DNA of 33,375 nt from 4572-123 sp002084545 (GCA_029939715.1 JAOZSJ010000031.1:1-33375); one strand, 5' to 3'; shown: positions 1 through 8,206, counted from the stretch's first letter. Program-made: numbers and translations. Notes: generated from the sequence alone by a model not told the origin.

Positions 1-54
1 TATCGCAGAGCTTCTTTCGAATTTGAGGCTTCGAAATAGCTGTGACATATCTAA

Positions 55-1142
55 ATTGATGAAAAGAAAATTGCCCGGTTGATGCTCACGGATGATTCAG
101 CAGACGGCAAGCCGTCTAAGGGGACGGTAACCTATGTGGCCATGGTTCCCAAATCCGATAGCAGCGGAGGAACTTATCGCGTCCGCGAAGAGCGGGAAAG
201 TTTTCCCTATACCTTAAAAAACGGTGAAACCGGAACCTGGCAGGTGACACCCGAAGATAAAATCAGCGGATTTAGTGTCAACGTGATGCAGGGGGGAGTG
301 AACTCCCGTCTTGAACAGCCTGAAAAGGGCGGCGCAATTCCCCCTGCCTGGTCAAAGGCGCCGCAACCGGCGCAAGAGGCCTCATCTTTGCCAAAAACCG
401 ATATGCCGCTTGAGCAAACCTCCCGATAAACAGCCTCGGCAAAAACGGGTCAACACAAAACCGCGGATGCCGGGCCCGTTCGCATGGTGCTGGTGCTGGA
501 TGCATCCGGTTCCATGTGGGGCCGGATCAACGGCAAGGCAAAGATCGTGATCGCAAAAGAGGTGATGGCCTTGAGACCTGTGATATTGACCCCTGTGAAC
601 TGGCTGGAGAACTGGCCATGAGCGGTGTGGATTTTACCGTTCATGTGATCGGGTTCGGATTTTAAGGTGAGCTGGGAAGGACCGGACAGTCAGCGGGATT
701 ATATAGTTATTGCCCCGAAAGGCGCTGAAGACCTTCATCACAGGGATTACACCTATACCAAAAGAGGCAATCCGCTAAGTTTACAGCTCCCGGAGATGTG
801 GGCGATTATGAGCTTCGCTATGTTCATGCCCATACCCGCAAGGTGATAGGACGCACACCAATAAAAGTGACTCCCGTCCAGGCAGATGTGCAGGCCCCGG
901 TATCGGCTGATATGGCCAATGATTTTGAGGTTACCTGGCAGGGGCCTGCCTATAAAAGTGATTATATCGCCATATCCCTGCCGGATCAGCGTTCCGGAAG
1001 CTATGTCGGATATGCCTATATCCGTGATGGAAATCCGGTAAAAGTAAAGGCCCCCAAACAGCCGGGAAAATATGAGGTGCGTTACATATTGAAACGCGGT
1101 AATAAACTGCTTGCAAAAGTGCCCATCACCATTGAGCCTTGA
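55..1142 (+). pseudogene. Degenerate VWA-domain protein with C-terminal repeats
   Basis: Remains of a secreted-type von Willebrand factor A protein, readable only by changing frame. Frame 1 is open from 55 and hits an in-frame TAA at 427-429. Beyond it the same frame gives VRMVLVLDASGSMWG from 478, a MIDAS motif (DxSGS). The reading then jumps near 571 to frame 3, where ETCDIDPCEL and VDFTVHVIGFGF, the usual end of this VWA type, run to a TAA at 663-665. The middle of the domain, roughly 90-100 residues, is missing. From 667 a repeat starting VSWEGPDSQRDYI is read in frame 1 and shifts to frame 3 near 780. A second copy starting FEVTWQGPAYKSDYI closes the gene. One stop, two deletions and two frame changes make it non-functional. 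The family assignment rests on motifs recognised by eye. Confidence 0.8.
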
Positions 1143-1232
1143 TAATGCTTCGCGGGATTGAAACAGATACTTGCGATTTCAGATGAATCGGGTCTTGAAC
1201 AGGGCAGCTTTCATGCTTTGCCTGTAAAATGG

Positions 1233-1273
1233 AAAAACAGGTCCGGGGCAGCGCCATGGAGCTTTGCCCCGGA
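1233..1273 (-). terminator. Rho-independent terminator after the mttB-like gene
   Basis: A perfect 9-bp inverted repeat (TCCGGGGCA at 1242-1250 and TGCCCCGGA at 1265-1273) with a 14-base loop. Read on the minus strand it is followed by CCTGTTTTTCC, a T5 run (1233-1237). It lies 26 bases after the stop codon of the methyltransferase gene, so it probably ends the BCCT-methyltransferase transcript. Confidence 0.75.
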
Positions 1274-1298
1274 ACCGGAATATGTCTATGCCGGTAAT

Positions 1299-2723
1299 TT
1301 ACATATTTTTCCGTTTGGCCACATAGTCGGACAGGGCCGCTTCCACATCCTGGTCGATATCCGGTTTTTCATAGGTCGCCAGGCGCTTACCGACCATATC
1401 CGTTGCGATTTCATCAATTCGACGGCTTCCTTTGGCCTTCCATGCATCGTAAGTGAACCGGTTGTTCAAATCCGGCGCAAAAAAGGCCGTTCGGCAAAGT
1501 TCAAACGTTTTTGGATGAGAGAGATACTGACCTCCAATGCCGACTTCTTTTATCACGTCAAGATCAATGGATGCATCCGTGATCTCGATGGGTTTCAGCA
1601 AATGTCGCACCATTCCGCAAATTTCTTCGTCAGTGATGAATTTTTCAAAGCTCATGGAGATATAGGATCCCATAATACCGGCGGCATGCAGGATAAAATT
1701 GATGCCGTTTCTGGCGGACGTGAGCAGGGCGAAGGTAGACTCCGAACCGGCCTGGGCATCGGCAAACAGGGCGTCGGTGAGTCCGCCTCCGGATCGGCTG
1801 GGCAGATTGTAGAAACGGGCCATCTGGGCCGTTGCCGAGGATATTATGGAAAGCTCGGGTGCGCCGATGGTCAGTGCACCTGATTTCATATCCATGGCCG
1901 AAGAGGTGGACCCGTAAATCACGGGCGTACCGGGGTTTACGATCTGGGCCAGGGTGAGACCGGCCAGTATTTCCGCAGTTTGCAGGGCCAGTACTCCTGC
2001 AAGGGTGACCGGGCCCGAAGCCCCGGCCATGATCAGCGAGGCCACCACGACGGCCTGGCCGTTGCGGGCCAGCTCGATCAGGGACCCGGCCATCTCTTCT
2101 GAAAACTGCAGGGGGGACAGGGAGTTGATCAGGGAAACCGTGACCGGCGGCATCTCTTTCAATTTTTCCTTGCCGTCCCACACCATGCCGCACATTTCTA
2201 TGCAGTCGACGATGGCCTGTCTGGAGAGGGGGCTGCCCAGAAAGGGTTTGTCACTCAGGACAATACTGGAAAAAAGCATGTCCAGATGTGCGGTCTCCGG
2301 TGGAACATCCGATGGCTCCACCATCATAAACCCGTTCATGTCAATATATTTGGATGTCTGGATCAGCTTGCAGAAATTATCATAATCCGCAAGGGTCGCC
2401 TCCCGCTGTTCTCCATTGGGAAGGGTAAGAAAAGGGGCGCCGTATCCGGGCAGGAAAACAAAGTCATCCCCCCCGATCCGTACACTTTTATCCGGATCTC
2501 TGGCAACAACGGTAAATTTTTCGGGAGCGGTTTCAAGGGCTTTAGCAATATCCTTTTCTTCAAAAAAAACGGTTTTTCCGTCCACCTTAAAGCCGTTGGC
2601 CTTGAAAATTTCAAGAGTTTCGGCATCAATAAAACCGACTCCTGTATTCTTCAGCAGGTCCAGTGCCCCGTCATGAATTCGGGTCATCTGTTCTTTCGTG
2701 AGTGTCTGCATTCTATCGTACAT
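1299..2723 (-). CDS. MttB-family (non-pyrrolysine) corrinoid methyltransferase
   Basis: 474-residue member of the trimethylamine methyltransferase MttB superfamily. These cytoplasmic TIM-barrel enzymes move a methyl group from a methylated amine to a corrinoid protein. The frame is open with no internal amber codon, so it is a non-pyrrolysine member; characterised relatives (MtgB, MtpB, MtcB types) demethylate glycine betaine, proline betaine or carnitine. Family-like stretches include VIYGSTSSAMDMKSGAL and LPSRSGGGLTDA in the C-terminal half. The start is chosen from AAAGGAG 7 bases before ATG. It lies 41 bases downstream of a BCCT transporter and probably shares its sigma-54 promoter. A quaternary amine such as glycine betaine is the likely substrate, by inference from the transporter. 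No corrinoid protein or second-stage methyltransferase is encoded in the window, so partners must be elsewhere. Confidence 0.9.
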   Translation of the reverse strand: MYDRMQTLTKEQMTRIHDGALDLLKNTGVGFIDAETLEIFKANGFKVDGKTVFFEEKDIAKALETAPEKFTVVARDPDKSVRIGGDDFVFLPGYGAPFLTLPNGEQREATLADYDNFCKLIQTSKYIDMNGFMMVEPSDVPPETAHLDMLFSSIVLSDKPFLGSPLSRQAIVDCIEMCGMVWDGKEKLKEMPPVTVSLINSLSPLQFSEEMAGSLIELARNGQAVVVASLIMAGASGPVTLAGVLALQTAEILAGLTLAQIVNPGTPVIYGSTSSAMDMKSGALTIGAPELSIISSATAQMARFYNLPSRSGGGLTDALFADAQAGSESTFALLTSARNGINFILHAAGIMGSYISMSFEKFITDEEICGMVRHLLKPIEITDASIDLDVIKEVGIGGQYLSHPKTFELCRTAFFAPDLNNRFTYDAWKAKGSRRIDEIATDMVGKRLATYEKPDIDQDVEAALSDYVAKRKNM

Positions 2724-2764
2724 GATTGACTCCTTTCTTTTATGAGGCAGTAAAACCGTCTCGA

Positions 2765-4306
2765 TTAGTTTTCGGGCTGTACCGCAGTCCCTGCAGCCGC
2801 CTGATCCATTCCAAGTTCTTTACGGTACTGATTCAGTCCCTTAAAAGTCCCGTACATGGCCAGCAGCATGAGAAAGATCAACGGAAAAGCCGTGGCAATG
2901 GAAGCGGTCTGGATCGCCTTGAGGCTGCCTGTACCGGCAAGCACCGCGGCAACCGCACCCAGGGCAATACCCCAGAATACACGTAGATTCCTGTTGGGGT
3001 TTTCATGACCGGAAACAAACATGGCCAGCGCGATGGCAGCCGAGTTGGCACTGGTCAGGAAAAAAGTGGCAATCAGGAAAATCATCACTACTGCCACCAA
3101 ACCGCTCAGGGGCAGGTGCTGGGCAATGGCAAAAATGGCGCTTTCAACGCCGTGCTCCTTGATCACGCCGGTTACATCAAAGCTGATGCCGGCTCCGCCG
3201 ATGACCCCGTACCACAGAAAATCGCCCAATGTGGGAAGCAAAAGAGTGGCTGCTACCGTGGCCCGGATCGATCTGCCCTTGGAGATACGGGCGATGAACA
3301 TAGCCACAAACGGTGCCCAGCTCAGCCACCAGGCCCAGTAAAAAATAGTCCATCCACCGATCCAGTTGCCCTCGATGCCAGGGGCCAGGTAAAGGCTCAG
3401 GGGAAGAAAATTATATAAATAAGAACCTATGGAGTTGGTGGTCAAATTGATCAGGAAAACGGTCGGGCCGAAAACCAGAATAAAAAACCAGACGCTGACA
3501 AAAACCCACATATTGACGTTGCCGACAAACTTGATGCCCTTTTCAATGCCGGTATACACGGCAATGGTAAAAATCAGAGTGAGCACGCCGATAATCAGAT
3601 AAATTCCGCCGGTACCGATTTCCATACCGTACTGATATTTAAATCCGCTGGAAAGCTGCAGCGCGGTCAACCCGGTGGTGGTGGCCAGCCCTCCTAATGT
3701 AGCGAAAACGGCAAAAATATCAAGGATTTTTCCCCATGTGCCGTGAATTTTGTCGCCGATTACATAATAAAAGGCGCTGGAAAATTTAAAGGGCAGATTT
3801 TTAGTAAAACAGGCGTGGGCCAGGGGAACGGTGAGCATCACGTAGATGGCCCACGGGCTCAGGCCCCAGTGAAAAAAGGACTGAGTCATGGCATTGGCCC
3901 CGGCGATGGCGGTTTTGGGTTCACCGCCGAAAAAGGGCGGCGGCGTCATGTAGTGATAGGCAGGTTCGGCCGGCCCCCAGAAGACAATTCCTGCGGCAAT
4001 GGCCGATCCGAACAGCATGGCGATCCAGGAAAAAGTTGAAAACTCAGGCTTATCTTCGGGTAATCCCAGTTTCATGTTACCGTATGTATTACCCATGAGC
4101 ACAAAACAGGCGATGACCAGCAGAAAGACGGAAAGCAGATAAAGCCAGCCCCAGCCCTTGGTGGTCCATGCAAATACTGCGTTGATGGTTGCAGTCATAT
4201 TTTCGGGAAAGGCAATGGCCCAGATGATAAAAAGAATCGTTACCGAAGCCGAAACCCAGAATACCAGTGGGTCAAATACTTTTGAATTGTTGGATGTTTG
4301 TGACAT
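2765..4306 (-). CDS. BCCT-family betaine/choline/carnitine transporter
   Basis: 513-residue inner-membrane transporter with about 12 hydrophobic segments, the normal BCCT size. The family signature is clear: GWTIFYWAWWLSWAPF followed by MFIARISKGRS (the Trp-rich substrate box of TM8 and the following loop), plus FFHWGLSPWAIY. It imports quaternary ammonium compounds. The glycine stretch of TM3, GMGIG in Na+-coupled BetP, reads AIAAG here (before IVFWGPAEP), partly resembling the STSAA of the antiporter CaiT, so the coupling ion is uncertain. The C-terminus is short, without the long osmosensing tail of BetP, which favours nutrient uptake over osmoregulation. The start is supported by AAAAGGAG 8 bases before ATG. 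It is first gene of the unit with the MttB-like gene. Confidence 0.92.
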   Translation of the reverse strand: MSQTSNNSKVFDPLVFWVSASVTILFIIWAIAFPENMTATINAVFAWTTKGWGWLYLLSVFLLVIACFVLMGNTYGNMKLGLPEDKPEFSTFSWIAMLFGSAIAAGIVFWGPAEPAYHYMTPPPFFGGEPKTAIAGANAMTQSFFHWGLSPWAIYVMLTVPLAHACFTKNLPFKFSSAFYYVIGDKIHGTWGKILDIFAVFATLGGLATTTGLTALQLSSGFKYQYGMEIGTGGIYLIIGVLTLIFTIAVYTGIEKGIKFVGNVNMWVFVSVWFFILVFGPTVFLINLTTNSIGSYLYNFLPLSLYLAPGIEGNWIGGWTIFYWAWWLSWAPFVAMFIARISKGRSIRATVAATLLLPTLGDFLWYGVIGGAGISFDVTGVIKEHGVESAIFAIAQHLPLSGLVAVVMIFLIATFFLTSANSAAIALAMFVSGHENPNRNLRVFWGIALGAVAAVLAGTGSLKAIQTASIATAFPLIFLMLLAMYGTFKGLNQYRKELGMDQAAAGTAVQPEN

Positions 4307-4358
4307 ATGTTTCTCCTTTTTAACTATTGGTGGTGGAAAAGTTTGGTGTCTTGTATCT

Positions 4359-4389
4359 AAACATTTTAACCGGCCGTTTAAAAATGTTT
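4359..4389 (-). promoter_or_regulatory. Hairpin in the leader of the BCCT mRNA
   Basis: Perfect 9-bp arms (AAACATTTT at 4359-4367 and AAAATGTTT at 4381-4389) enclose a GC-rich loop containing CCGGCCG. It lies between the proposed sigma-54 transcription start (about 4412) and the BCCT start codon. It could be an mRNA-stability or attenuation element; no run of U follows it. Function is inferred from position only. Confidence 0.4.
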
Positions 4390-4421
4390 TCAGGACATCG
4401 TTTTTTTGACAATAGTTAATT

Positions 4422-4441
4422 CAGCAAAAAGTATGCCCACA
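4422..4441 (-). promoter_or_regulatory. Sigma-54 (-24/-12) promoter for the BCCT-mttB operon
   Basis: The minus strand reads TGGGCATACTTTTTGCT: GG, exactly ten bases, then GC, with extended matches GGCA at -24 and TTGC at -12 to the consensus TGGCACG-N4-TTGCW. Transcription would start near 4412, leaving a leader of about 105 bases. The gene immediately upstream on the same strand encodes a sigma-54 activator. Confidence 0.75.
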
Positions 4442-4555
4442 TTAAAAAAAAATAATTGTGGATGGCGAAAAACAAGAATGCCGGCTTAACCACCTTTAAT
4501 TATATGGCATTTTAAATAATGCATCAGGTGGATCGGCAGGTGGGGCAAGGTGTGG

Positions 4556-4630
4556 GCGCAAAAAATTTTTCACTTTCGGCAGGGACTGGAGGTGAAAAAT
4601 TTTTTGCAATGGGTGAAAAAAAATTTGCGC
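4556..4630. repeat. Three copies of an 18-bp motif, likely activator binding sites
   Basis: Copies at 4556-4573 (GCGCAAAAAATTTTTCAC, inverted), 4592-4607 (GTGAAAAATTTTTTGC) and 4613-4630 (GTGAAAAAAAATTTGCGC). Put in one orientation, copy 1 and copy 3 differ at 3 of 18 positions, and copies 1 and 2 are identical over 16. They sit about 145-215 bases upstream of the proposed start of the sigma-54 promoter, the normal place for upstream activator sites, and just after the activator gene's stop. Copies 1 and 2 could also pair as a 16-bp stem and act as the activator gene's terminator. Confidence 0.65.
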
Positions 4631-4708
4631 TGAATGCTGAAATATGAGTTTTTGTTCAGCCCAAGGTATAAGTCTTTTGTACACGGATGGCTTTATGAGG
4701 GATATTTT

Positions 4709-6253
4709 TTAAGAAGTTCCCGGGTCAGAGACGGTTTCAGTAAAATTGGTTCTTTTGAAGCTGTATTTTTTGATTTTGTAGTTGAGCAACTGGCGGGAAA
4801 TGCCCAGGCGTTTGGCTGCCTGTGTAACGTTGCCTTTGCAGGCTTTAAGGGCTTGGAAAATTATAATTTTTTCACTTTCGGTTTGAACCTCGGAGAGTTT
4901 TTCCAAAGGGTCGCGGTGGTCATCAGGGAAGGTGATGCTTGTTTTATTCGGCCGCCGCTCGCTATTTTCATCCGGGAACAGGGGGGCGGCGGTTTCGGAC
5001 ATTATGCCGGTAAATTTTTTAAATTCAGGGGTAGCGGAAAAATGGGGAGACAGGTGAGTTGTTCTCAGGGTGTCGTCCCGGCCGACCATATTCATGGCCC
5101 CTTCGATAATATGTTCCAGTTCCCGGATGTTTCCAGGCCAATTGTAGTTTTTGAAAAATTCAACAACCCGGCTGGATATTTTTGTTACGTATGTACCCAG
5201 TTGCCGGTTATTTTTACGGATAAAATGCCAGGTCAGTTCAATAAGGTCCTCCGGTCGTTCCATGAGAGATGGAAGCCGGATAAGGACGACTCCGAGACGG
5301 TAAAACAGATCGTTGCGCAGGGAGCCTTTTTTGATTGATTCATGGGGGGTTGTGCTGACCGAGCTGATGATTTTGATATCGATGCTGATTTCCTTCAACG
5401 ATCCGACCCTGCGGATTTTTTTCTCCTGCAGGGCACGAAGTAATTTGGCCTGAAGCCCGATGGGCATGGAGTCGACTTCATCGAGGAAAAGGGTTCCTCC
5501 GTCGGCTTGTTCGAAAAGACCGGGTCTTTCAATGGCGCCGGTAAAGGCCCCCCTGGCGGTGCCGAACAGGTTGCCTTCAAGCAGGTTTTCAGGTATGGCG
5601 GCGCAGTTGATGGCTATATACTGATTTTTTCGGCGATGGCTGTGGGAATGGATGGATTGGGCAAAAAGTTCTTTGCCGGTGCCTGTTTTACCGTGCAGCA
5701 TAATCGACGACGGAGTGTCGCAGGCCATTTTGGCGGACTTTATGGCGCCCTGGAATTCGGAATTTTTGCCAATGGCGTCAGAAAAAGTATATCGCGTACC
5801 GGCAGGGGATTTATAGGGGGTCGATGGCGTGAATTTGGAGCAGATAGTCTTTTCAAGAACGGTATAATCCCTTACATAGCAGATCGCACCGAATAGTCGC
5901 ATGCCGGTGTATAGCGGGAAGACGCTGACGCTCGTGTTGGCGACTTTGCCCAGGCGGGTCCGGTAAAAAAAGGTGTGGTTGACCACGGGTTCGCCTTTTT
6001 GGATGCACTGCATGATCACGCTGGTTTTATCAGTCAGGTCATAAATTTCGGTCGCTTTTTTACCCAGAGCGTATTCCGGGGTCAGATCGTCGATTCGCCC
6101 CATAGCCTTGTTATAGAAAAGGATTTTACCGGTTGCATCGGAAATGATGATCCCCTCGTCAAAAGCGGAAAAAACATCTAAATAATTTACCTTTGAAAGG
6201 TCCGGGGCGTTATTGCAAAACAGCGAATTGGGAAATAATGAATCGGCTGCCAT
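4709..6253 (-). CDS. PAS-AAA+-HTH sigma-54-dependent transcriptional activator
   Basis: 514-residue bacterial enhancer-binding protein. An N-terminal PAS sensor (about residues 24-130) is followed by the AAA+ domain: Walker A GKTGTGKE (188-195; usual form GETGTGKE), the sigma-54 contact loop GAFTGA (235-240), Walker B GGTLFLDEVDS and the arginine-finger region FYRL. It ends in a Fis-type helix-turn-helix (about 475-497, NVTQAAKRLGISRQLLNYKI). There is no phospho-receiver domain, so the signal probably enters through the PAS domain, as in RocR-like regulators. The next genes downstream carry a -24/-12 promoter and three repeated sites, so it very likely controls the BCCT transporter and MttB-like methyltransferase. 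The start ATG has only a weak Shine-Dalgarno sequence. Confidence 0.93.
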   Translation of the reverse strand: MAADSLFPNSLFCNNAPDLSKVNYLDVFSAFDEGIIISDATGKILFYNKAMGRIDDLTPEYALGKKATEIYDLTDKTSVIMQCIQKGEPVVNHTFFYRTRLGKVANTSVSVFPLYTGMRLFGAICYVRDYTVLEKTICSKFTPSTPYKSPAGTRYTFSDAIGKNSEFQGAIKSAKMACDTPSSIMLHGKTGTGKELFAQSIHSHSHRRKNQYIAINCAAIPENLLEGNLFGTARGAFTGAIERPGLFEQADGGTLFLDEVDSMPIGLQAKLLRALQEKKIRRVGSLKEISIDIKIISSVSTTPHESIKKGSLRNDLFYRLGVVLIRLPSLMERPEDLIELTWHFIRKNNRQLGTYVTKISSRVVEFFKNYNWPGNIRELEHIIEGAMNMVGRDDTLRTTHLSPHFSATPEFKKFTGIMSETAAPLFPDENSERRPNKTSITFPDDHRDPLEKLSEVQTESEKIIIFQALKACKGNVTQAAKRLGISRQLLNYKIKKYSFKRTNFTETVSDPGTS

Positions 6254-6600
6254 GATATGATTTACTCTGTCTGCCCGAAATGGGGGTTAAATGAATGATA
6301 AGAATTCGCTTTCTAACGCGAATCAGACAAAAATTACAGTTGTGTGACGCATGGGGGAGACAGCAGCATATTGTACTGCCACTGATGCGGTAACAGGTTC
6401 AAATCAGCTTCAGACAACCGAAATTCAAATATCGAATGAAAATCGTATTGTCAAGATGGCATTTTGTTCCAAATCGGTCGAAAATATGAGATTTCCATAA
6501 GAATTCAAACCGAAGGAGGAGTATCCCCATTGGAATCCGGCTGTTCACGGTAAGCAGGAAAACATCAAAGACGGGACATTGGCCGCTTAAAAAATAGCAG

Positions 6601-6629
6601 TTGACACTGGGTATCCCAGCTGGTATATC
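6601..6629 (+). promoter_or_regulatory. Sigma-70 promoter with palindromic operator, upstream of eutA-like gene
   Basis: Perfect -35 TTGACA (6601-6606), 17-base spacer, -10 TATATC (6624-6629). The spacer holds a perfect dyad, CTGGGTATCCCAG (6607-6619), followed directly by a weaker dyad CTGGTATATCAG (6620-6631) over the -10. A repressor bound here would block transcription; the GntR-type regulator at 13555 is one candidate. The rest of the 465-base divergent gap (6254-6718) holds a 6-bp hairpin (ATTCGC/GCGAAT, about 6303-6322) and a strong ribosome-binding site without a normal start codon (see findings). Confidence 0.6.
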
Positions 6630-6695
6630 AGATAATCATTCAGCCGATATATTGTTTGCCGGACAAAATTTCACCGTCGGTTCTAAATCCGCATA

Positions 6696-6721
6696 CATGA
6701 AAAAAAGCCGGAGCTTTCATG
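6696..6721 (+). promoter_or_regulatory. Hairpin masking ribosome-binding site and start of eutA-like gene
   Basis: CATGAAA (6696-6702) can pair with TTTCATG (6715-6721) and GC 6707-6708 with GC 6713-6714, bulging four A. The loop CGGA and part of the stem contain the Shine-Dalgarno GGAG (6710-6713), and the distal stem contains the ATG (6719-6721). It may tune translation initiation. The fold was judged by eye. Confidence 0.4.
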
Positions 6722-8206
6722 AGTTCGAGCATGTCTTGCCTGAAAAACCCCGACGTGGTTACCATGATGGGGCTCGATTTTGGATCAACCACCAGCAGTG
6801 CCATGGTGGCAGAGGCAAAGGTAGGTCTTAACTCAGTCAGCGGAAGAATGGAATTTGGAAGGCCGCAGGTTGTATATCGATCGGATTCTGTTTTTACGCC
6901 GTTTGATGGTGAAAAAATTGATGCCGTTCGGGTGGGACATTATCTCGATCAGTGGATTGCGGAAAGCAATGTGCGCTGTGAGGATATTTTTGCAGGCGGG
7001 GTCATTATTACCGGACTGGCCGCAAAACAGGTCAATGCCGGTGCGCTGGCACGCCTGGTCGGAAAGCGAATTGGAGAGGCCGTCATCGCCACGGCGGATG
7101 ATCCCTGTCTCGAGTCATGGCTCGCGTTTATGGGAAGTTGCTCGGCTCTGTCACGATTGTATCCGGAAACTCCCTTTATCAATCTTGATATCGGTGGTGG
7201 AACCACCAATCCCGCCATGGGTATTAACGGTAACGTCCTCCATACCGGCTGCTATTTTATCGGAGCGCGCCATTTCCGGTTTACACCCGGGACATACCGG
7301 CTTAAGGCAATTTCATCCTATGGGCGTTCAATACTTAAAGATCTCGCGATTTTTAAAAAAACCGGAGATACGTTTTCCGAATCGGAAACAGATGCCGTTT
7401 TAGGATTTTACGTTTCCGCTCTGGAAGCGATCGTTACTGGAGATGCCGATTTTTTCAATACTGCGGCAGGTCGTTTGCACCGGCAGGTTCCGTTTGAGAT
7501 AGATACAGACGGGCAGTCATTACCGACGCTCACCTTTTCCGGAGGAATAGGTGAATTGATCTATCGAAGCAGCCGGGGCCGGGAGCTGCCGGGCACCACG
7601 TTTTATGGCGACCTCGGGATTGATCTGGCCCGAAAAATTATGAAGTCGCCTGTTCTGTCAGCCCATATCAGGACCACGATTCCGGAAAATATGGGACGTG
7701 CTACCGTATACGGCCTGGCACTGCACAGTACGGAAGTTTCCGGCACGACGATTTTTCTATCGCGCAGCGAGTGCCTGCCCTGCAGGGATCTTCCCATTGT
7801 TGCACGACTGTCGCTTGATGCCGGGCCAAAAGAGATACAAAAAGCTCTTTTACTGGTTGGAAACAGCAATAACGGTGCCTGCATTCAGATCCTGTCTGAC
7901 AGGAATGAAAAAAGGCCGCAGGCGGGAATTACCCTGCCTCCCGGTGAAAGTCTGGCAAGGATAAAATATTTTGGTAAAGGTTTGGCTGAAAACTGTGAAC
8001 GGCTGCGGTTTTTACTCCATCAGACACTGGTTCTTCTGGTGCCTTTTAATTATGGTCAGGCCCTGGGCAACTATGCCAGTAACTGGCGGCAATCGCCGGT
8101 TAATTTTATTGTTATCGATGAAATTCCGGACAGATCGGCCCATTTTGTTAACATCGGCAGGCTCCATGGCAACATTGTACCTGTTTCCTTTTACGGGGTA
8201 TCATAG
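6719..8206 (+). CDS. EutA-like reactivating factor for B12-dependent ammonia-lyase
   Basis: 495-residue protein of the EutA family, ASKHA-fold ATPases that exchange damaged cobalamin in ethanolamine ammonia-lyase. Visible motifs are phosphate loop 1, GLDFGSTTSSAM (about residues 18-29); phosphate loop 2, INLDIGGGTTNPAMG; TFSGGIGELIY; and the EutA-like C-terminal end VNIGRLHGNIVPVSFYGVS. Length is close to E. coli EutA (about 467), with an N-terminal extension of some 16 residues before the fold. The start ATG is chosen because GGAG lies 5 bases upstream. It is first gene of the cluster and sits 56 bases before the fused EutB-EutC gene, its presumed client. A MutL/GlmL-type reactivase is less likely because of the EutA-type C-terminus and the neighbour. 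Confidence 0.85.
   Translation: MSSSMSCLKNPDVVTMMGLDFGSTTSSAMVAEAKVGLNSVSGRMEFGRPQVVYRSDSVFTPFDGEKIDAVRVGHYLDQWIAESNVRCEDIFAGGVIITGLAAKQVNAGALARLVGKRIGEAVIATADDPCLESWLAFMGSCSALSRLYPETPFINLDIGGGTTNPAMGINGNVLHTGCYFIGARHFRFTPGTYRLKAISSYGRSILKDLAIFKKTGDTFSESETDAVLGFYVSALEAIVTGDADFFNTAAGRLHRQVPFEIDTDGQSLPTLTFSGGIGELIYRSSRGRELPGTTFYGDLGIDLARKIMKSPVLSAHIRTTIPENMGRATVYGLALHSTEVSGTTIFLSRSECLPCRDLPIVARLSLDAGPKEIQKALLLVGNSNNGACIQILSDRNEKRPQAGITLPPGESLARIKYFGKGLAENCERLRFLLHQTLVLLVPFNYGQALGNYASNWRQSPVNFIVIDEIPDRSAHFVNIGRLHGNIVPVSFYGVS

Noticed and set aside
1158..1883. Open frame of 241 codons on the plus strand opposite the MttB-like gene
   Set aside because: Its reading covers the terminator and the antisense of a conserved enzyme; no motif supports it.
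1299..2723. Pyrrolysine (amber) codon in the MttB-like gene
   Set aside because: The frame is open throughout with no internal TAG, so it is a non-pyrrolysine member.
6679..6692. GG-N10-GC spacing suggesting a sigma-54 promoter for the eutA-like gene
   Set aside because: Only the four invariant bases match; the extended -24 and -12 elements are absent and a good sigma-70 promoter lies upstream.
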